Shown piece by piece: positions 8,969 through 18,450 of a stretch of DNA of 64,000 bases. The position numbers and the translations under genes were made by a program. Numbering within the stretch: the first letter of the stretch is position 1; the number at the start of each line of letters is the position of its first letter. Below the pieces are notes generated by a model. It saw only the letters and a program-made list of their open reading frames with translations, was not told the origin of the DNA and did no database searches. The stretch is taken from positions 806,001 through 870,000 of the forward strand of contig NZ_LT907982.1 in the NCBI RefSeq assembly GCF_900230215.1. Reading direction: 5' to 3'. Source of the DNA: Jatrophihabitans sp. GAS493 (GTDB taxonomy: Bacteria > Actinomycetota > Actinomycetes > Mycobacteriales > Jatrophihabitantaceae).

Positions 8969-10456
8969 GTGGCTGTGCGAGGTGGCTCCCCCACGCGCCA
9001 CCTGCGATCACCTCAACTGTGGCTCACTATCGGCGGATTCGCCGCCGCCGCCGTCGTGGTCATCGGCGGCGGCCGGGTCGGTCCGGTGACCGGGGCTACC
9101 TTCCCCTCCTCCTGGCTCGGGGTGCTCGCGCGCAATCACGTGAACCCGAAGACCGCACCGTTTCCCGGCCTGCTGCTGGTCTGCGGCATCGCTACGCTGG
9201 TAGCAGTCTGGCTGGTCACACTGCGGATCGCGACCCGCGCACAGTGGAGCCTCAACCAACTCTGGCTCACCGTCGGCTTCTGGATGATGCCGCTGGCCCT
9301 CGGTCCGCCGCTGCTCTCCGGCGATGTCTACAGCTATGCCGCGCAGGGTTATCTGGCCCAGAGCGGCAGCGATCCGTACACCTCGACCCCGAATCGGCTC
9401 GACCCCATCCTGGCCGCCGCCGTCGACCCGTCGTGGCGCAGCGCGCACAGCCCCTACGGCCCGCTGGCCACCGCCCTGGAGCGACTGGCCGTCTTCGCCG
9501 GCGGCGGCACCCCCTTCGGCGGGGTGCTGTTCCTGCGCGCGCTCGCCGTCGTCAGTGTGCTGGTCATCGGCTGGGGCGCCACCCGGCTCACCACATCCGC
9601 CCGCGGCCCGGTGGTGCTGCTGCTCACCGCCGGCAATCCGCTGGTACTGCTGCACTTCGTCTCCGGCGCGCACATCGACGGCGCCATGATGGCCATGGTG
9701 GTGCTGGCCCTGCTGGCTGAACGCCGGGGTCATTTCAGCACCGCGCTGGCCCTGGGGTGCTCGGCCGGCATGATCAAGGTCCCTGGTTTCCTGGTCGTCG
9801 GCGTCATCCTGATCTCGCTCTGGCACAACGTGCGGGTGAACCGGGGCCCCACCCTGCTCCGTGCCGCGGCGGTCACGCTGGCCTCCTGCGGCGTGCTGAC
9901 CCTGCTCGTCCCGCACGGTTGGGGGTGGATCAGCTCCTGGAACACCCCGGGCCAGGGCAACACACCCGGGGCTCCGGCCGCGCTGCTCGGAGCGGCGCTC
10001 AAACCGCTGGTCGACGTGGCCTCCTACGACGACCTGATGGCCGGCGGCCGGATCACCATGCTCTCCATCGGCGCGGTGGCGATCATCTGGTTCCTGGCCA
10101 CCGCCCAACACCGACCGATCCCCTCGACCACCGGCTGGTGCCTGCTCGTCTTCTCGGTGATCAACCCCGTTCTCTACCCCTGGTATCTGGCCTGGGGGAT
10201 CGTCTGCCTGGCCGTCGACGCTCGCCGCTGGCGACGGGATTGGCTGATCGCGCTCTCGGTGTGGGGCACCACCTTGAATGTGCCGGGGGTGGCTGGGTGG
10301 ATGGCCGCCGTCATCTTCGGGGTGACCGATTTGGCGATCGCGCTGTGGCTGGTCTGGGCGCTGCGTGGACGGCCGGCCTTCTGGACGTCCTTCTCGGCCG
10401 CGCTGACTCCCGGGGATCGCCGCAACCACGGCGCCACCGTCCTCGGCCCGGATTGA
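8969..10456 (+). CDS. Polyprenol-phosphate-mannose-dependent alpha-(1->6)-mannosyltransferase, MptB-like
   Basis: Membrane GT-C type transferase of about 495 residues, with some twelve hydrophobic segments. The first external loop contains SGDVYSYAAQGYL and SDPY, the acidic donor-binding signature seen in MptA/MptB proteins that extend lipoglycan mannan cores with polyprenyl-phosphomannose. The start is set at GTG 8969 because GAGAGGAA precedes it by about nine bases; the frame is open to 8753 but that reads through the divergent gene. The donor would be made by the polyprenol-phosphate mannose synthase at 32.5-33.3 kb. Whether it is MptA- or MptB-like cannot be settled by eye. Confidence 0.82.
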   Translation: MAVRGGSPTRHLRSPQLWLTIGGFAAAAVVVIGGGRVGPVTGATFPSSWLGVLARNHVNPKTAPFPGLLLVCGIATLVAVWLVTLRIATRAQWSLNQLWLTVGFWMMPLALGPPLLSGDVYSYAAQGYLAQSGSDPYTSTPNRLDPILAAAVDPSWRSAHSPYGPLATALERLAVFAGGGTPFGGVLFLRALAVVSVLVIGWGATRLTTSARGPVVLLLTAGNPLVLLHFVSGAHIDGAMMAMVVLALLAERRGHFSTALALGCSAGMIKVPGFLVVGVILISLWHNVRVNRGPTLLRAAAVTLASCGVLTLLVPHGWGWISSWNTPGQGNTPGAPAALLGAALKPLVDVASYDDLMAGGRITMLSIGAVAIIWFLATAQHRPIPSTTGWCLLVFSVINPVLYPWYLAWGIVCLAVDARRWRRDWLIALSVWGTTLNVPGVAGWMAAVIFGVTDLAIALWLVWALRGRPAFWTSFSAALTPGDRRNHGATVLGPD

Positions 10457-10651
10457 CCACGACGGCCGGCTGGGCCGTTAACGCAGGGATTGCAATCCGT
10501 CCACTCGAAGTGCCGTTTCGTTCATAACGAATTGATAACGGTCCGGTGCGGGCTGCACAAACCGCCGAGAACGTGTTTGCGGCACGGGACCATTGTCTCC
10601 AACGTCGATGCAACAAAGGAGCGCGTCTGTCCAGACCGAGGGGGTCGAGTC

Positions 10652-11584
10652 TTGGTTGCTGAACCTCCCCGCGTATCGGTGCTGGCGCCCCGGGCCCGAC
10701 GGGTCGCTCGCTCGCTGTTGGGGCGGCGCGCGGTCGACGTGACCCAGAGCATCGGACCGCGCAGCGCGCTTGTGGTGGCTCCCCACCCCGACGACGAGAC
10801 GCTCGGCTGCGGTGGCCGAGTGCTGCTCGCCCGGCGTGCCGGGGCTCGGGTCACCCTCGTCATCCTGAGCGACGGCGGCGCCTCCGAGGCCGCCGACGGC
10901 ACCGACCGGGTTGCCCTGGTCCAGACTCGCAGCGCCGAGTTGGCAGAGGCAGCGACGCGCCTCGGCGTCCAGCCCGACGACGTCCACGAGTTGGGGTACC
11001 CGGACGCGGCCCTGATCGACCACCTCGCGCCGATCCAGGCCGACCTGCAGCGCCTGATCGCGGCGGTGAACCCCGACGACGTCTACGTCACCTGCATCCA
11101 GGAGTGGCACCCCGACCATGCGGCGGCGGCCGCAGCCACCCGCGGCGCAGTCGCTGCCTTGAGCCACCCGCCGCGGCTGCTCGAGTACCCGATCTGGCTC
11201 TGGAGTGACTGGCCCATCTCGCGTCGGCTGGTCAACGGCCGGGGGCTCTGGGAGTGCCTGATGCTGCTGGTCAGCGGTCGGGTGGAGCGAATCTCCCTGG
11301 ACGGGTTGACGACCGACAAGCGCGCGGCGCTGGCTGCGTATGCCAGCCAGATCGGCGGCCCCCGGCGCCTGGACGAGCAGGACACCGGCACGGAGGACGC
11401 TCCGGTCGGCCTCGGACCGGAACTCATCGCCCGCACCATCGCCGGCCCTGAGCTCTACTTCCGCCCGAAACTGCAGCGGCGGCCGCTCGGGCAGCGGCTG
11501 CTCCGCCGCCTTGGGATCGGCGGCCATTCTGATCCACCACCAGCACCTCCGAGCCAGCGCAGCTCCGCTCCCAGCGATATTTAG
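10652..11584 (+). CDS. LmbE/PIG-L family N-acetylglucosaminyl deacetylase-like protein
   Basis: Zn-dependent deacetylase-like protein of about 310 residues. The diagnostic PHPDDETLGCGG motif is near residue 43 and a second metal-site region (EWHPDHAAAAAA) near residue 150; both are typical of LmbE proteins acting on GlcNAc-containing substrates such as mycothiol precursors or glycolipids. The start is uncertain: I prefer TTG 10652 after GAGGGGG; the frame is open to a TTG at 10490, but those residues look non-coding. The C-terminus is Pro/Ser-rich. It follows the mannosyltransferase gene by 195 bp and precedes the ABC exporter gene by 35 bp. The substrate is unknown. Confidence 0.8.
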   Translation: MVAEPPRVSVLAPRARRVARSLLGRRAVDVTQSIGPRSALVVAPHPDDETLGCGGRVLLARRAGARVTLVILSDGGASEAADGTDRVALVQTRSAELAEAATRLGVQPDDVHELGYPDAALIDHLAPIQADLQRLIAAVNPDDVYVTCIQEWHPDHAAAAAATRGAVAALSHPPRLLEYPIWLWSDWPISRRLVNGRGLWECLMLLVSGRVERISLDGLTTDKRAALAAYASQIGGPRRLDEQDTGTEDAPVGLGPELIARTIAGPELYFRPKLQRRPLGQRLLRRLGIGGHSDPPPAPPSQRSSAPSDI

Positions 11585-11619
11585 TTCGCCGGGCGAACTA
11601 CCTTGCTACCCTGGGCCGA

Positions 11620-14600
11620 GTGAGCCGCACGCCAGAACCCACCGCTGAACCGGGCTGGCTGAGCCGCCTCTGGGGCTACCTGATGCGCCACCGCCGCGAC
11701 GTCTACCTGGCGATGTTCACCGCCGTGCTCGGCGGCCTCTGCCAGACCGCCGTACCGCTGATCGAGCGGCAGATCGTCGACAACGTGATCCTGCAGCCCG
11801 GCGCGGCCCTCTGGCCGTGGCTGCTGCTGCTGATCGGGGTCGCCGTCGCCAGCTTCGGCTTCGCCTACATTCGCCGCTACCGCGGTGGCCGGGTTGCCCT
11901 GTCGGTGCAGAACGACCTCCGCAACGACATGCACGACCACCTGCAGACGATGGACTTCGCCAACCTGGATCGGATGCCGACCGGTCAACTCGTCTCGCGG
12001 GCCAACTCCGACTCGGCCCTGGTTCAGGGTCTGCTCGCGTTCCTGCCGATCATGAGCGGCAACGTGCTGCTGATGGTGCTCTCCATCGCCGTCATGATCT
12101 ACCTCTCGCCGCTGCTGGCCGTGGTGAGCCTGCTGGTCGCGCCGGCGTTGCTGATCGTCTCCTATCGCATGCGCTGGCGGATCTTCCCGGCGACCTGGGA
12201 TGGGCAGCAGCGCGAGGGCGACGTCGCCCAGATCGTCGACGAGGACGTCAACGGAGTTCGGGTGGTCAAGGCCTTCGGGCAGGAGCAGCGGGAGCTGCAG
12301 CGGGTCGCCGATGTGGCCGGAAATCTCTACGGATCACAGATGCGCGCGGTGCGGCTGCAGTCCCGCTACCAGCCGCTGCTGCAGGCCATCCCGGCCCTCG
12401 GGCAGGTGGCGATCCTGGCGCTCGGTGGCTGGCTGACCCTGCACGGCCACATCACCCTCGGCACCTTCCTCGCCTTCTCCACCTACATCGCGCAGCTGAT
12501 GGCGCCGGCCCGTCAGCTGGCCGGGATCCTCACCGTGGGGCAGCAGGCCCGGGCCGGGGTGGAGCGCATCTTCCAACTCCTCGACCTGAAACCGGCCATC
12601 GCCGACGCCCCGGATGCGCTGGAACTGCCCGATATCAAGGGCGAGATCGAGTTCGCCGCCGTTGACTTCCACTACCGGGCCAGCTCATCCGGGCCGGACG
12701 ACGGGCATCCAGCGGCGCTGAGCGCGCTGAATCTCCATATAAAGGCGGGGGAACGCGTCGCGATCGTCGGCCCCAGCGGCAGCGGAAAGTCGACCGTCAC
12801 CGCCCTTGTCTCCCGTTTCTACGACCCCAGCGCCGGCGTGGTGCGGGTGGACGGGCACGACCTGCGGGATGTCAGCCTGCAGTCGCTACGCCGCCGGATC
12901 GGAGTCGTCTTCGAGGAGAGCTTCCTCTTCTCCGACTCGGTGCGGGCCAATATCGCCTATGGACGTCCAGATGCCACCGACGAGGAGGTCATCGCCGCGG
13001 CCCGCGCGGCGGAGGCTGACGAGTTCGTGCGGCAGCTGCCCCGCGGCTATGACACGGTGGTCGGCGAGCGGGGCCTGACTCTCTCCGGAGGGCAGCGGCA
13101 GCGAATCGCGCTGGCCCGGGCCATCCTGGCCGACCCGCGGATCCTGATCCTGGACGACGCGACGAGCGCCGTCGATTCGCGCACCGAAGAGTCGATTCAC
13201 CACGCGCTGCGTGAGGTGATGGCCGATCGCACCACCCTGCTGGTGGCCCACCGCCGTTCGACGCTGCACCTGGCCGATCGCATCGTGGTGCTGGAGGGTG
13301 GCAGCGTCGTCGAGGAGGGAACCCACGAGGAGCTCTTCGCCAGCAGCCCCGGGTACCGCCACCTCCTCACTGGCCTCGACGAGGAGGTCGCCGCGCAGAT
13401 CGGCGACCGGGTCGAGGCACTGGTCGACCTCTCCCGCAGTCTCGACGGGGCGGGCAGCTCCGATGCCGTCACGGCCGCCGCCTGGTCCGGCGGGCGCGGT
13501 GCCGAAGCCGGATCGTCCTACCGTGGCGGCCGGAGCATCGGCGCGCCCAGCATCGGAGCCGGTCTGGGCGGAGGGGGGCGCGGGGCCTCCGGGAGTTGGC
13601 GGATGAACCTCGCGCCGACTCCGGAGCTGCTGGCCCGGGTCGCCGCCCTGCGCCCGATTCGCGACGAGGCGGTGGTCGACCTGGCCCAGGAGTCGCGGCA
13701 TCAGCGTCGCTTCAGCCTGGTCCGGGTGCTGCGTGAGTTCCGCCGTCCGCTGCTGATCGGTCTGGTGCTGGTCGTCCTCGACGGGGTGGCCGCCCTCGCC
13801 GGGCCGGTACTGGTCAAGACCGGAATCGACAACGGCGTCGCGGTCGGATCGACGAGCGTGCTCTTCGCGGCGTCCGCCGCCTTCCTGCTGATCACCCTCT
13901 CGGACCTGCTGGTCGAGGTGGCCGAGACCTTCGTGACCGGGCGCACCGCGCAGCGGGTGATGCTCTCGCTGCGAATCCGGATCTGGGCCCAGCTGCAGCG
14001 GCTTGGGCTGGACTACTACGAACGTGAGATGGCCGGCCGGATCATGACCCGGATGACCACCGACGTCGACCAGTTCGAGTCGCTGATCCAGAACGGTCTG
14101 CTCTCCGCGCTGGTCTCGGTGGTGACCTTCGTCGGGGTTGGCGTCGCACTGCTGCTGGTGAATCCCGAGCTCGCCGTCTGCACCCTGACGGTGATCGTCC
14201 CGCTGGCCATTGCCACCGCGATCTTCCGGCGCAAGTCCTCTCACCTGTACGACATCTCCCGGGAGCGGGTGGCGATCGTCAACGCGGATTTCCAGGAGAG
14301 CCTCTCCGGTGTCCGCGAATCACAGGCATTCGTGCACGAGGCGGCGACGAAGACTCGCTTCCACCAGCTCGGTCTGGACTACCTGACGTCCCGGATCGCC
14401 GCCCAGCGGCTCGTCGCGACCTACTTCCCGTTTGTCCAGTTCCTGGCCGCCGTGGCCGACGCGATCGTCCTCGGTGTCGGGGCCGGCCTTATTTCACAAG
14501 GGCATCTGTCGACCGGAGCGCTGATCGCATTCATCCTCTACGTCGACATGTTCTTCTCCCCGATCCAGCAGCTGTCTCAGGTCTTCGACTCCTGGCAGCA

Positions 14601-15528
14601 GACTCGGGTCTCGGTGAACCGCATCGCCGAGCTGATGCGGCTGGAGACACTCACCCCGCAACCGGCCGACCCGATCGATCCCGGGCGGCTGCACGGCCAG
14701 ATCACCCTGGAAAACATTAGGTTCTCCTACCCGTCGGCGCCGGCCCGCGCGGCCGGCTCAGCGCCGAGCGGCCCGGCTGATCCCCGGCTGCTGGAGGTGG
14801 CTGACGCGGCGGCGGTGAAGCCACCCGAGGCGCTGCACCGCATCGACCTCACCATCGCGGCCGGCGAGACGGTGGCGCTGGTCGGCGAGACGGGGGCCGG
14901 CAAGTCGACGGTGATGAAGCTGCTGGCCCGCTTCTACGATCCTGACGACGGGGCCGTGCTCATCGACGGCCACGATCTTCGCACCCTTGATCTGGCTGCG
15001 TTCCGGCGCCAACTGGGATACGTGCCTCAGGAGGCGTTCCTCTTCACTGGCACCGTGCGCGACAACATCGCGTATGGGCGGCCGGAGGCCTCTGACGCTG
15101 AGGTCGAGGCGGCGGCCCGAGCCGTCGGCGCGCACGACTTCATCGCCGGTCTCAGCGGCGGCTACCTGCATGAGATCTCCGAGCGGGGTCGGTCGATGTC
15201 GGCCGGTCAGCGGCAACTGCTCGCCCTGGCCCGGGCCGAGCTCGTCGACCCGGTGGTGCTGCTGCTGGACGAAGCGACCTCCAACCTGGACCTGGTTACC
15301 GAGGCGCGGGTGTCGGCGGCGATGAATCAGTTGGCGCGGGGGCGGACCAGCATCGTCATCGCCCATCGCATGCAGACCGCCCGTAGCGCCGACCGGATCG
15401 TGGTGCTCTCCCGGGGCGGCATCAGCGAGGTCGGCAGTCACGATGAACTGCTGGCGGCCGAGGGTCAGTACGCAGCAATGTGGCGGGCCTTCGAGACCGT
15501 CGCCGGCGGCGAGGCAGTGGCGAGTTAA
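11620..15528 (+). CDS. Fused ABC exporter (TMD-NBD-TMD-NBD), asymmetric ATP sites
   Basis: A 1302-residue single-chain exporter from two type IV half-transporters: TMD1 (about 20-310), NBD1 (340-590), a Gly/Ser-rich linker (600-665), TMD2 (690-980) and NBD2 (1020-1300). NBD1 has Walker A GPSGSGKST (about 383), signature LSGGQ and Walker B ILDDATSAVD, with Asp in place of the catalytic Glu and VFEES where the Q-loop Gln is expected. NBD2 has Walker A GETGAGKST, Walker B LLDEATSNLD and a degenerate signature MSAGQ. NBD1 Walker residues and the NBD2 signature form one composite site, so that site is expected to be non-hydrolytic, as in heterodimeric exporters. The substrate is unknown (lipid or drug). 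The start is GTG 11620. Confidence 0.9.
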   Translation: MSRTPEPTAEPGWLSRLWGYLMRHRRDVYLAMFTAVLGGLCQTAVPLIERQIVDNVILQPGAALWPWLLLLIGVAVASFGFAYIRRYRGGRVALSVQNDLRNDMHDHLQTMDFANLDRMPTGQLVSRANSDSALVQGLLAFLPIMSGNVLLMVLSIAVMIYLSPLLAVVSLLVAPALLIVSYRMRWRIFPATWDGQQREGDVAQIVDEDVNGVRVVKAFGQEQRELQRVADVAGNLYGSQMRAVRLQSRYQPLLQAIPALGQVAILALGGWLTLHGHITLGTFLAFSTYIAQLMAPARQLAGILTVGQQARAGVERIFQLLDLKPAIADAPDALELPDIKGEIEFAAVDFHYRASSSGPDDGHPAALSALNLHIKAGERVAIVGPSGSGKSTVTALVSRFYDPSAGVVRVDGHDLRDVSLQSLRRRIGVVFEESFLFSDSVRANIAYGRPDATDEEVIAAARAAEADEFVRQLPRGYDTVVGERGLTLSGGQRQRIALARAILADPRILILDDATSAVDSRTEESIHHALREVMADRTTLLVAHRRSTLHLADRIVVLEGGSVVEEGTHEELFASSPGYRHLLTGLDEEVAAQIGDRVEALVDLSRSLDGAGSSDAVTAAAWSGGRGAEAGSSYRGGRSIGAPSIGAGLGGGGRGASGSWRMNLAPTPELLARVAALRPIRDEAVVDLAQESRHQRRFSLVRVLREFRRPLLIGLVLVVLDGVAALAGPVLVKTGIDNGVAVGSTSVLFAASAAFLLITLSDLLVEVAETFVTGRTAQRVMLSLRIRIWAQLQRLGLDYYEREMAGRIMTRMTTDVDQFESLIQNGLLSALVSVVTFVGVGVALLLVNPELAVCTLTVIVPLAIATAIFRRKSSHLYDISRERVAIVNADFQESLSGVRESQAFVHEAATKTRFHQLGLDYLTSRIAAQRLVATYFPFVQFLAAVADAIVLGVGAGLISQGHLSTGALIAFILYVDMFFSPIQQLSQVFDSWQQTRVSVNRIAELMRLETLTPQPADPIDPGRLHGQITLENIRFSYPSAPARAAGSAPSGPADPRLLEVADAAAVKPPEALHRIDLTIAAGETVALVGETGAGKSTVMKLLARFYDPDDGAVLIDGHDLRTLDLAAFRRQLGYVPQEAFLFTGTVRDNIAYGRPEASDAEVEAAARAVGAHDFIAGLSGGYLHEISERGRSMSAGQRQLLALARAELVDPVVLLLDEATSNLDLVTEARVSAAMNQLARGRTSIVIAHRMQTARSADRIVVLSRGGISEVGSHDELLAAEGQYAAMWRAFETVAGGEAVAS

Positions 15529-16916
15529 GCGCTGGGCTCAGTCGCGGTGATCGCCCGTCGGACGGCGGCGATGGACTCGGTGACGTCCTCGTCGTCGGTC
15601 GTCCAGTTGCTCACCGAGATCCGGATGATCTGCCGGCCGTTCCAGCGAGACCCGGACATCCAGGTTGCCCCGTCGGCCAGCAGACTCTGCTCGACCGCCC
15701 GGGTTCGCTCGTCGTCGCCGATACTGATGCAGACCTGCGTGTAGACCACGTCGTTGAGCACCTCGACCCCCTCCAGCCCGCCGATCCCGGCCGCGAGCGC
15801 CCGGGCATTGGCGACGAGGCGGTCGATGAGATCGGCAACCCCGGAGCGTCCGAGTGATTGGAGTGCGGCCCACACCGGCACACCGCGGGCGCGCCGAGAC
15901 ATCTCTGGCACCTTGTCGAGCGGGTCTCCGGCCGAGTCATGGAAGAGATAGCTGGCCTGGATGCCCAGGGCGGCCCGCAGGCTCGCCGGGTCAGCCACGA
16001 TGCAGACGCCACAGTCATAGGGAACGTTCAATGTTTTATGGGCATCCGTGGCCCACGAGTCGGCCGCTTCGTAGCCGGTGACCAGGCTTCGATGCGCGCC
16101 GGAGGCGGCGGCCCAGAGGCCGAAGGCTCCGTCGACGTGCACCCAGGCCCCGTGCTCGTGAGCAACGGCGATCGTCTCGGTGAAGTCGTCGAAGCTCCCG
16201 GAGTGCACGTTCCCGGCCTGCAGGCAGAGGATGGTCGGCCCGGGCTCGAGGCCGGTGAGAAGCTGGGCCAGCGCATCCGGCTGGATTCGCCCCTGCTCGT
16301 CAGTCGGTACCGCGATCGGGGCGCCGAGGCCGAGGTAGCTCAGTGCGATGTCGATCGAGGCGTGCCGCTCGGCACCGACGATGACTCGTACTTTGGGTGA
16401 TCCGCTGAGACCGTGCAGCGGCAGGTCCCAACCGGCGTCGGCCAGCACCCGCTGTCGGGCGGCGGCCAGACAGCTGAAGTTGGCCATCGTGGCCCCGGTG
16501 ACGAATCCGACGTCGGCGGTGGCCGGCAGGCCGAGGAGATCGAGTAGCCAGCGTCCGGCCGCCTCCTCGGCGGCGACCACGCCGGGCGAGGCGCCGCGCA
16601 TGCCGGCGTTCTGGTCCCAGGCGCTGACCAGCCAGTCGGCTCCGAGGGCTGCAGGTAGGGTCCCGCCGATCACCCAGCCGTAGAAGCGGCCCGAGGCCAT
16701 ACTCATCAGACCGGGATCCGCCGCCTCGGCCAGCAGGTTCACCACCGAGGCCGGGTCGGATCCGCCGTCGGGGACGGACTCGCCGAAGGCGCTGCGTAAC
16801 TCGTCGGCGTTTCGCTGTGGCGGCACCGGACGATCAGGGACGGAGGCGAGCCAGCGCTGCGCCTGATCGGCGGCGGCGGTAAGGGCGGCGGTGTATTCGC
16901 TGGGTCGGGCCGTCAT
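15525..16916 (-). CDS. PLP-dependent group II decarboxylase / aminotransferase-like protein
   Basis: A 463-residue fold-type I PLP enzyme of the aromatic-amino-acid/glutamate decarboxylase group. Visible signatures are the N-terminal GRFYGWVIGGTLPAAL, the cofactor-binding VTGATMANFSCLAAAR, His in HVDGAFGLWAAA and the Schiff-base Lys in ATDAHKTLNVPYDCG (about residue 295). The start is at ATG 16916, preceded by GAAAGGTG; the longer frame to 16970 is less likely. Substrate specificity cannot be read from sequence. The stop codon overlaps that of the convergent ABC exporter gene in the tetranucleotide TTAA (15525-15528), so no terminator separates them. Confidence 0.85.
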   Translation of the reverse strand: MTARPSEYTAALTAAADQAQRWLASVPDRPVPPQRNADELRSAFGESVPDGGSDPASVVNLLAEAADPGLMSMASGRFYGWVIGGTLPAALGADWLVSAWDQNAGMRGASPGVVAAEEAAGRWLLDLLGLPATADVGFVTGATMANFSCLAAARQRVLADAGWDLPLHGLSGSPKVRVIVGAERHASIDIALSYLGLGAPIAVPTDEQGRIQPDALAQLLTGLEPGPTILCLQAGNVHSGSFDDFTETIAVAHEHGAWVHVDGAFGLWAAASGAHRSLVTGYEAADSWATDAHKTLNVPYDCGVCIVADPASLRAALGIQASYLFHDSAGDPLDKVPEMSRRARGVPVWAALQSLGRSGVADLIDRLVANARALAAGIGGLEGVEVLNDVVYTQVCISIGDDERTRAVEQSLLADGATWMSGSRWNGRQIIRISVSNWTTDDEDVTESIAAVRRAITATEPSA

Positions 16917-17036
16917 TCGGTTGCACCTTTCGTAGCTCGTTGCCGTTCGTTGCCGCCCGCGTATCACCAATGCGTGCGGTGTCCTCTGAGGTCATGAACA
17001 GCCTGTCATGCCCCACAAACGGTTAGGGAGATCCGG

Positions 17037-17432
17037 ATGCCCAAGCGAAATACAACGACGAGTGGCTCGGTTGGCTTCATCGGCGCCGCGCTGGCGACCT
17101 GGCGAGTCGCTCATCTGGTCTACGCCGAGGACGGGCCGGGTGACCTGGTGATCCGGCTGCGACGGCGCGCTGGGAATTCGCTCGCCGGGCAGTTGATGGA
17201 TTCGTTCTACAGTGCGAGCCTGGTGGCCGCCCTCCCCGCCGCACTGCTGCTCGGCGAGAACCGGCGTCGACGGCTGCTCTACTGGCCGGCGCTATCGGCG
17301 GCGGCGATCCTGCTGGAGCGTGGCGTGTCGGCGCTCGACCCCGGCTTGGAGCCGGACCTGCAGCTGCTGCCGACGCTCGGAGCTGAGGATCTGCCCTTGT
17401 TCTACGAAGACATCCGGGAAGAGGTCGAGTAA
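17037..17432 (+). CDS. Small membrane protein, DUF1360-like
   Basis: 131 residues with a clear AGGGAGA ribosome site before ATG 17037. The opening GAALATWRVAHLVYAEDGPGD resembles the start of DUF1360 membrane proteins (a Trp-Arg helix followed by an acidic E-D-G-P loop), and two further helices follow (SFYSASLVAALPAALLL and LLYWPALSAAAILL). The DCFYC motif usual in DUF1360 is here DSFYS, so both Cys are replaced. Function is unknown. It is the last gene before the decayed accessory strip. Confidence 0.55.
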   Translation: MPKRNTTTSGSVGFIGAALATWRVAHLVYAEDGPGDLVIRLRRRAGNSLAGQLMDSFYSASLVAALPAALLLGENRRRRLLYWPALSAAAILLERGVSALDPGLEPDLQLLPTLGAEDLPLFYEDIREEVE

Positions 17433-17631
17433 TCTGCGGCGTCGCTGCGGGTGGCTCGGCCTAGCTCGATGACCCCGGGCGACGCGCCGGCTTCGATTCC
17501 GGGGATGATCTGGATTTCGTGACGGTTTGAGTTGCGGACCATCCGGCGGCGTGGAGTTGGTGGACGACGGGTTCCGACGGCTCTGACCGATATTCGCACG
17601 TGACTGTCCGGTTCTGTGGGAGCGTGTACCA

Positions 17632-17871
17632 ATGATCCGCTCGATAGTCCTTGCGCTCACGGTGTGCGGGGTCGGAGTGATCCTCACTGGCGTGATGGTG
17701 GCGATCGCCGGGCCAATGCTCCTGGGCATCGTGGTAGGCGCGCTCGGGTTTGCGTGTGTCGCATTCGGACAGGCCGTCTTGGCGTTCAGTCGCCATTCTG
17801 GCTCACGCGATCCTGGTCGCTTGTTCTCTAGCCATGACCTCTGCAACGGACTTAGCGGGCCGGGCGGTTAG
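17632..17871 (+). CDS. Small two-helix membrane protein, unknown
   Basis: 79 residues with two hydrophobic segments (IVLALTVCGVGVILTGVMVA and GIVVGALGFACVAFGQAVLA) and a polar tail. TGGGAG sits 7-10 bases before ATG 17632. The 3' end overlaps the tail of the opposite-strand frameshifted gene by about 20 bp, so one of the two ends may be mis-set. No family recognised. It could also be a remnant. Confidence 0.45.
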   Translation: MIRSIVLALTVCGVGVILTGVMVAIAGPMLLGIVVGALGFACVAFGQAVLAFSRHSGSRDPGRLFSSHDLCNGLSGPGG

Positions 17872-18210
17872 CGGCGGATAGTGCTATCCCAAATTGCTGA
17901 TACATCTCTCGGAGGTAGAAGGCGCTCGGAATGTATGCGGCCCGATCGAGGAGTGTCTGTTCGTCTCCAACCGTGAACGCCTGGTAGCAGCCGTCGCATG
18001 CGCCGAGGTTGTAGCAGACCGTCCAATCGCATCCGGCGGAATGTTATCGAACGTCAGGTCCCAGTCCCAGTCATCCGATTGGCAGAATGCGCAATGATCG
18101 GGAGGAGCCCACTGCGGTGGGGTCGGGTTAAGCGGAATGTATTCACCCACGTACGTAACGCCCTCCGGCGTGGTGACTTCGTCGGACAGCGTTAGCCGAA
18201 TCTCGTCCAT
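17852..18210 (-). pseudogene. Cys-rich (zinc-ribbon-like) protein gene with an apparent 1-bp deletion
   Basis: ATG 18210 is preceded by GGAGG at ideal spacing and opens MDEIRLTLSDEVTTPEGVTYVGEYIPLN. The frame is sensible up to CAFCQSDDWDWDLTFDNIPPD near 18035. From about 18031 the -1 frame takes over with equally protein-like sequence: CDWTVCYNLGACDGCYQAF, then DEQTLLDRAAYIPSAFYLRE, and a stop at 17852-17854. Restoring one base would give a protein of about 119 residues with CxxC, CYNLGAC and CxxC clusters, consistent with a metal-binding domain. The annotated single frame would end in an implausible Ser/Arg-rich tail. It may be a real pseudogene, a sequencing error or programmed frameshifting; decay is favoured by the neighbouring degenerate genes. 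Confidence 0.6.
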
Positions 18211-18450
18211 TGGTAGGTCCTCCATTCGGCGGACAGCGATGTACTCGACAGAGTAAGCCACCGTGGTGTCCGGACTTCCGACTGCCAGGTGCTCTCACCG
18301 ATCAGCGTTACGCAGCCAGAATTGCAATCTAAACATGGTGACCAGTCGGTTCCAGGCCCTCGCGCGGGCCGCTCAGACGAGCGATGTGCCGAACGATCAC
18401 GAACCGTCATTCTTTCTCTGCAAGGCGGCAGGCTGGCCCGCTGGCGCGTC

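Noticed and set aside
9008-10429. 473-codon minus-strand frame inside the mannosyltransferase gene
   Set aside because: Gln/Arg/Gly-rich antisense shadow; the plus strand has membrane helices and donor-binding motifs.
17402-17846. Minus-strand frames between the two small membrane protein genes
   Set aside because: Some stretches look faintly protein-like, but no start, ribosome site or continuous frame supports a gene.
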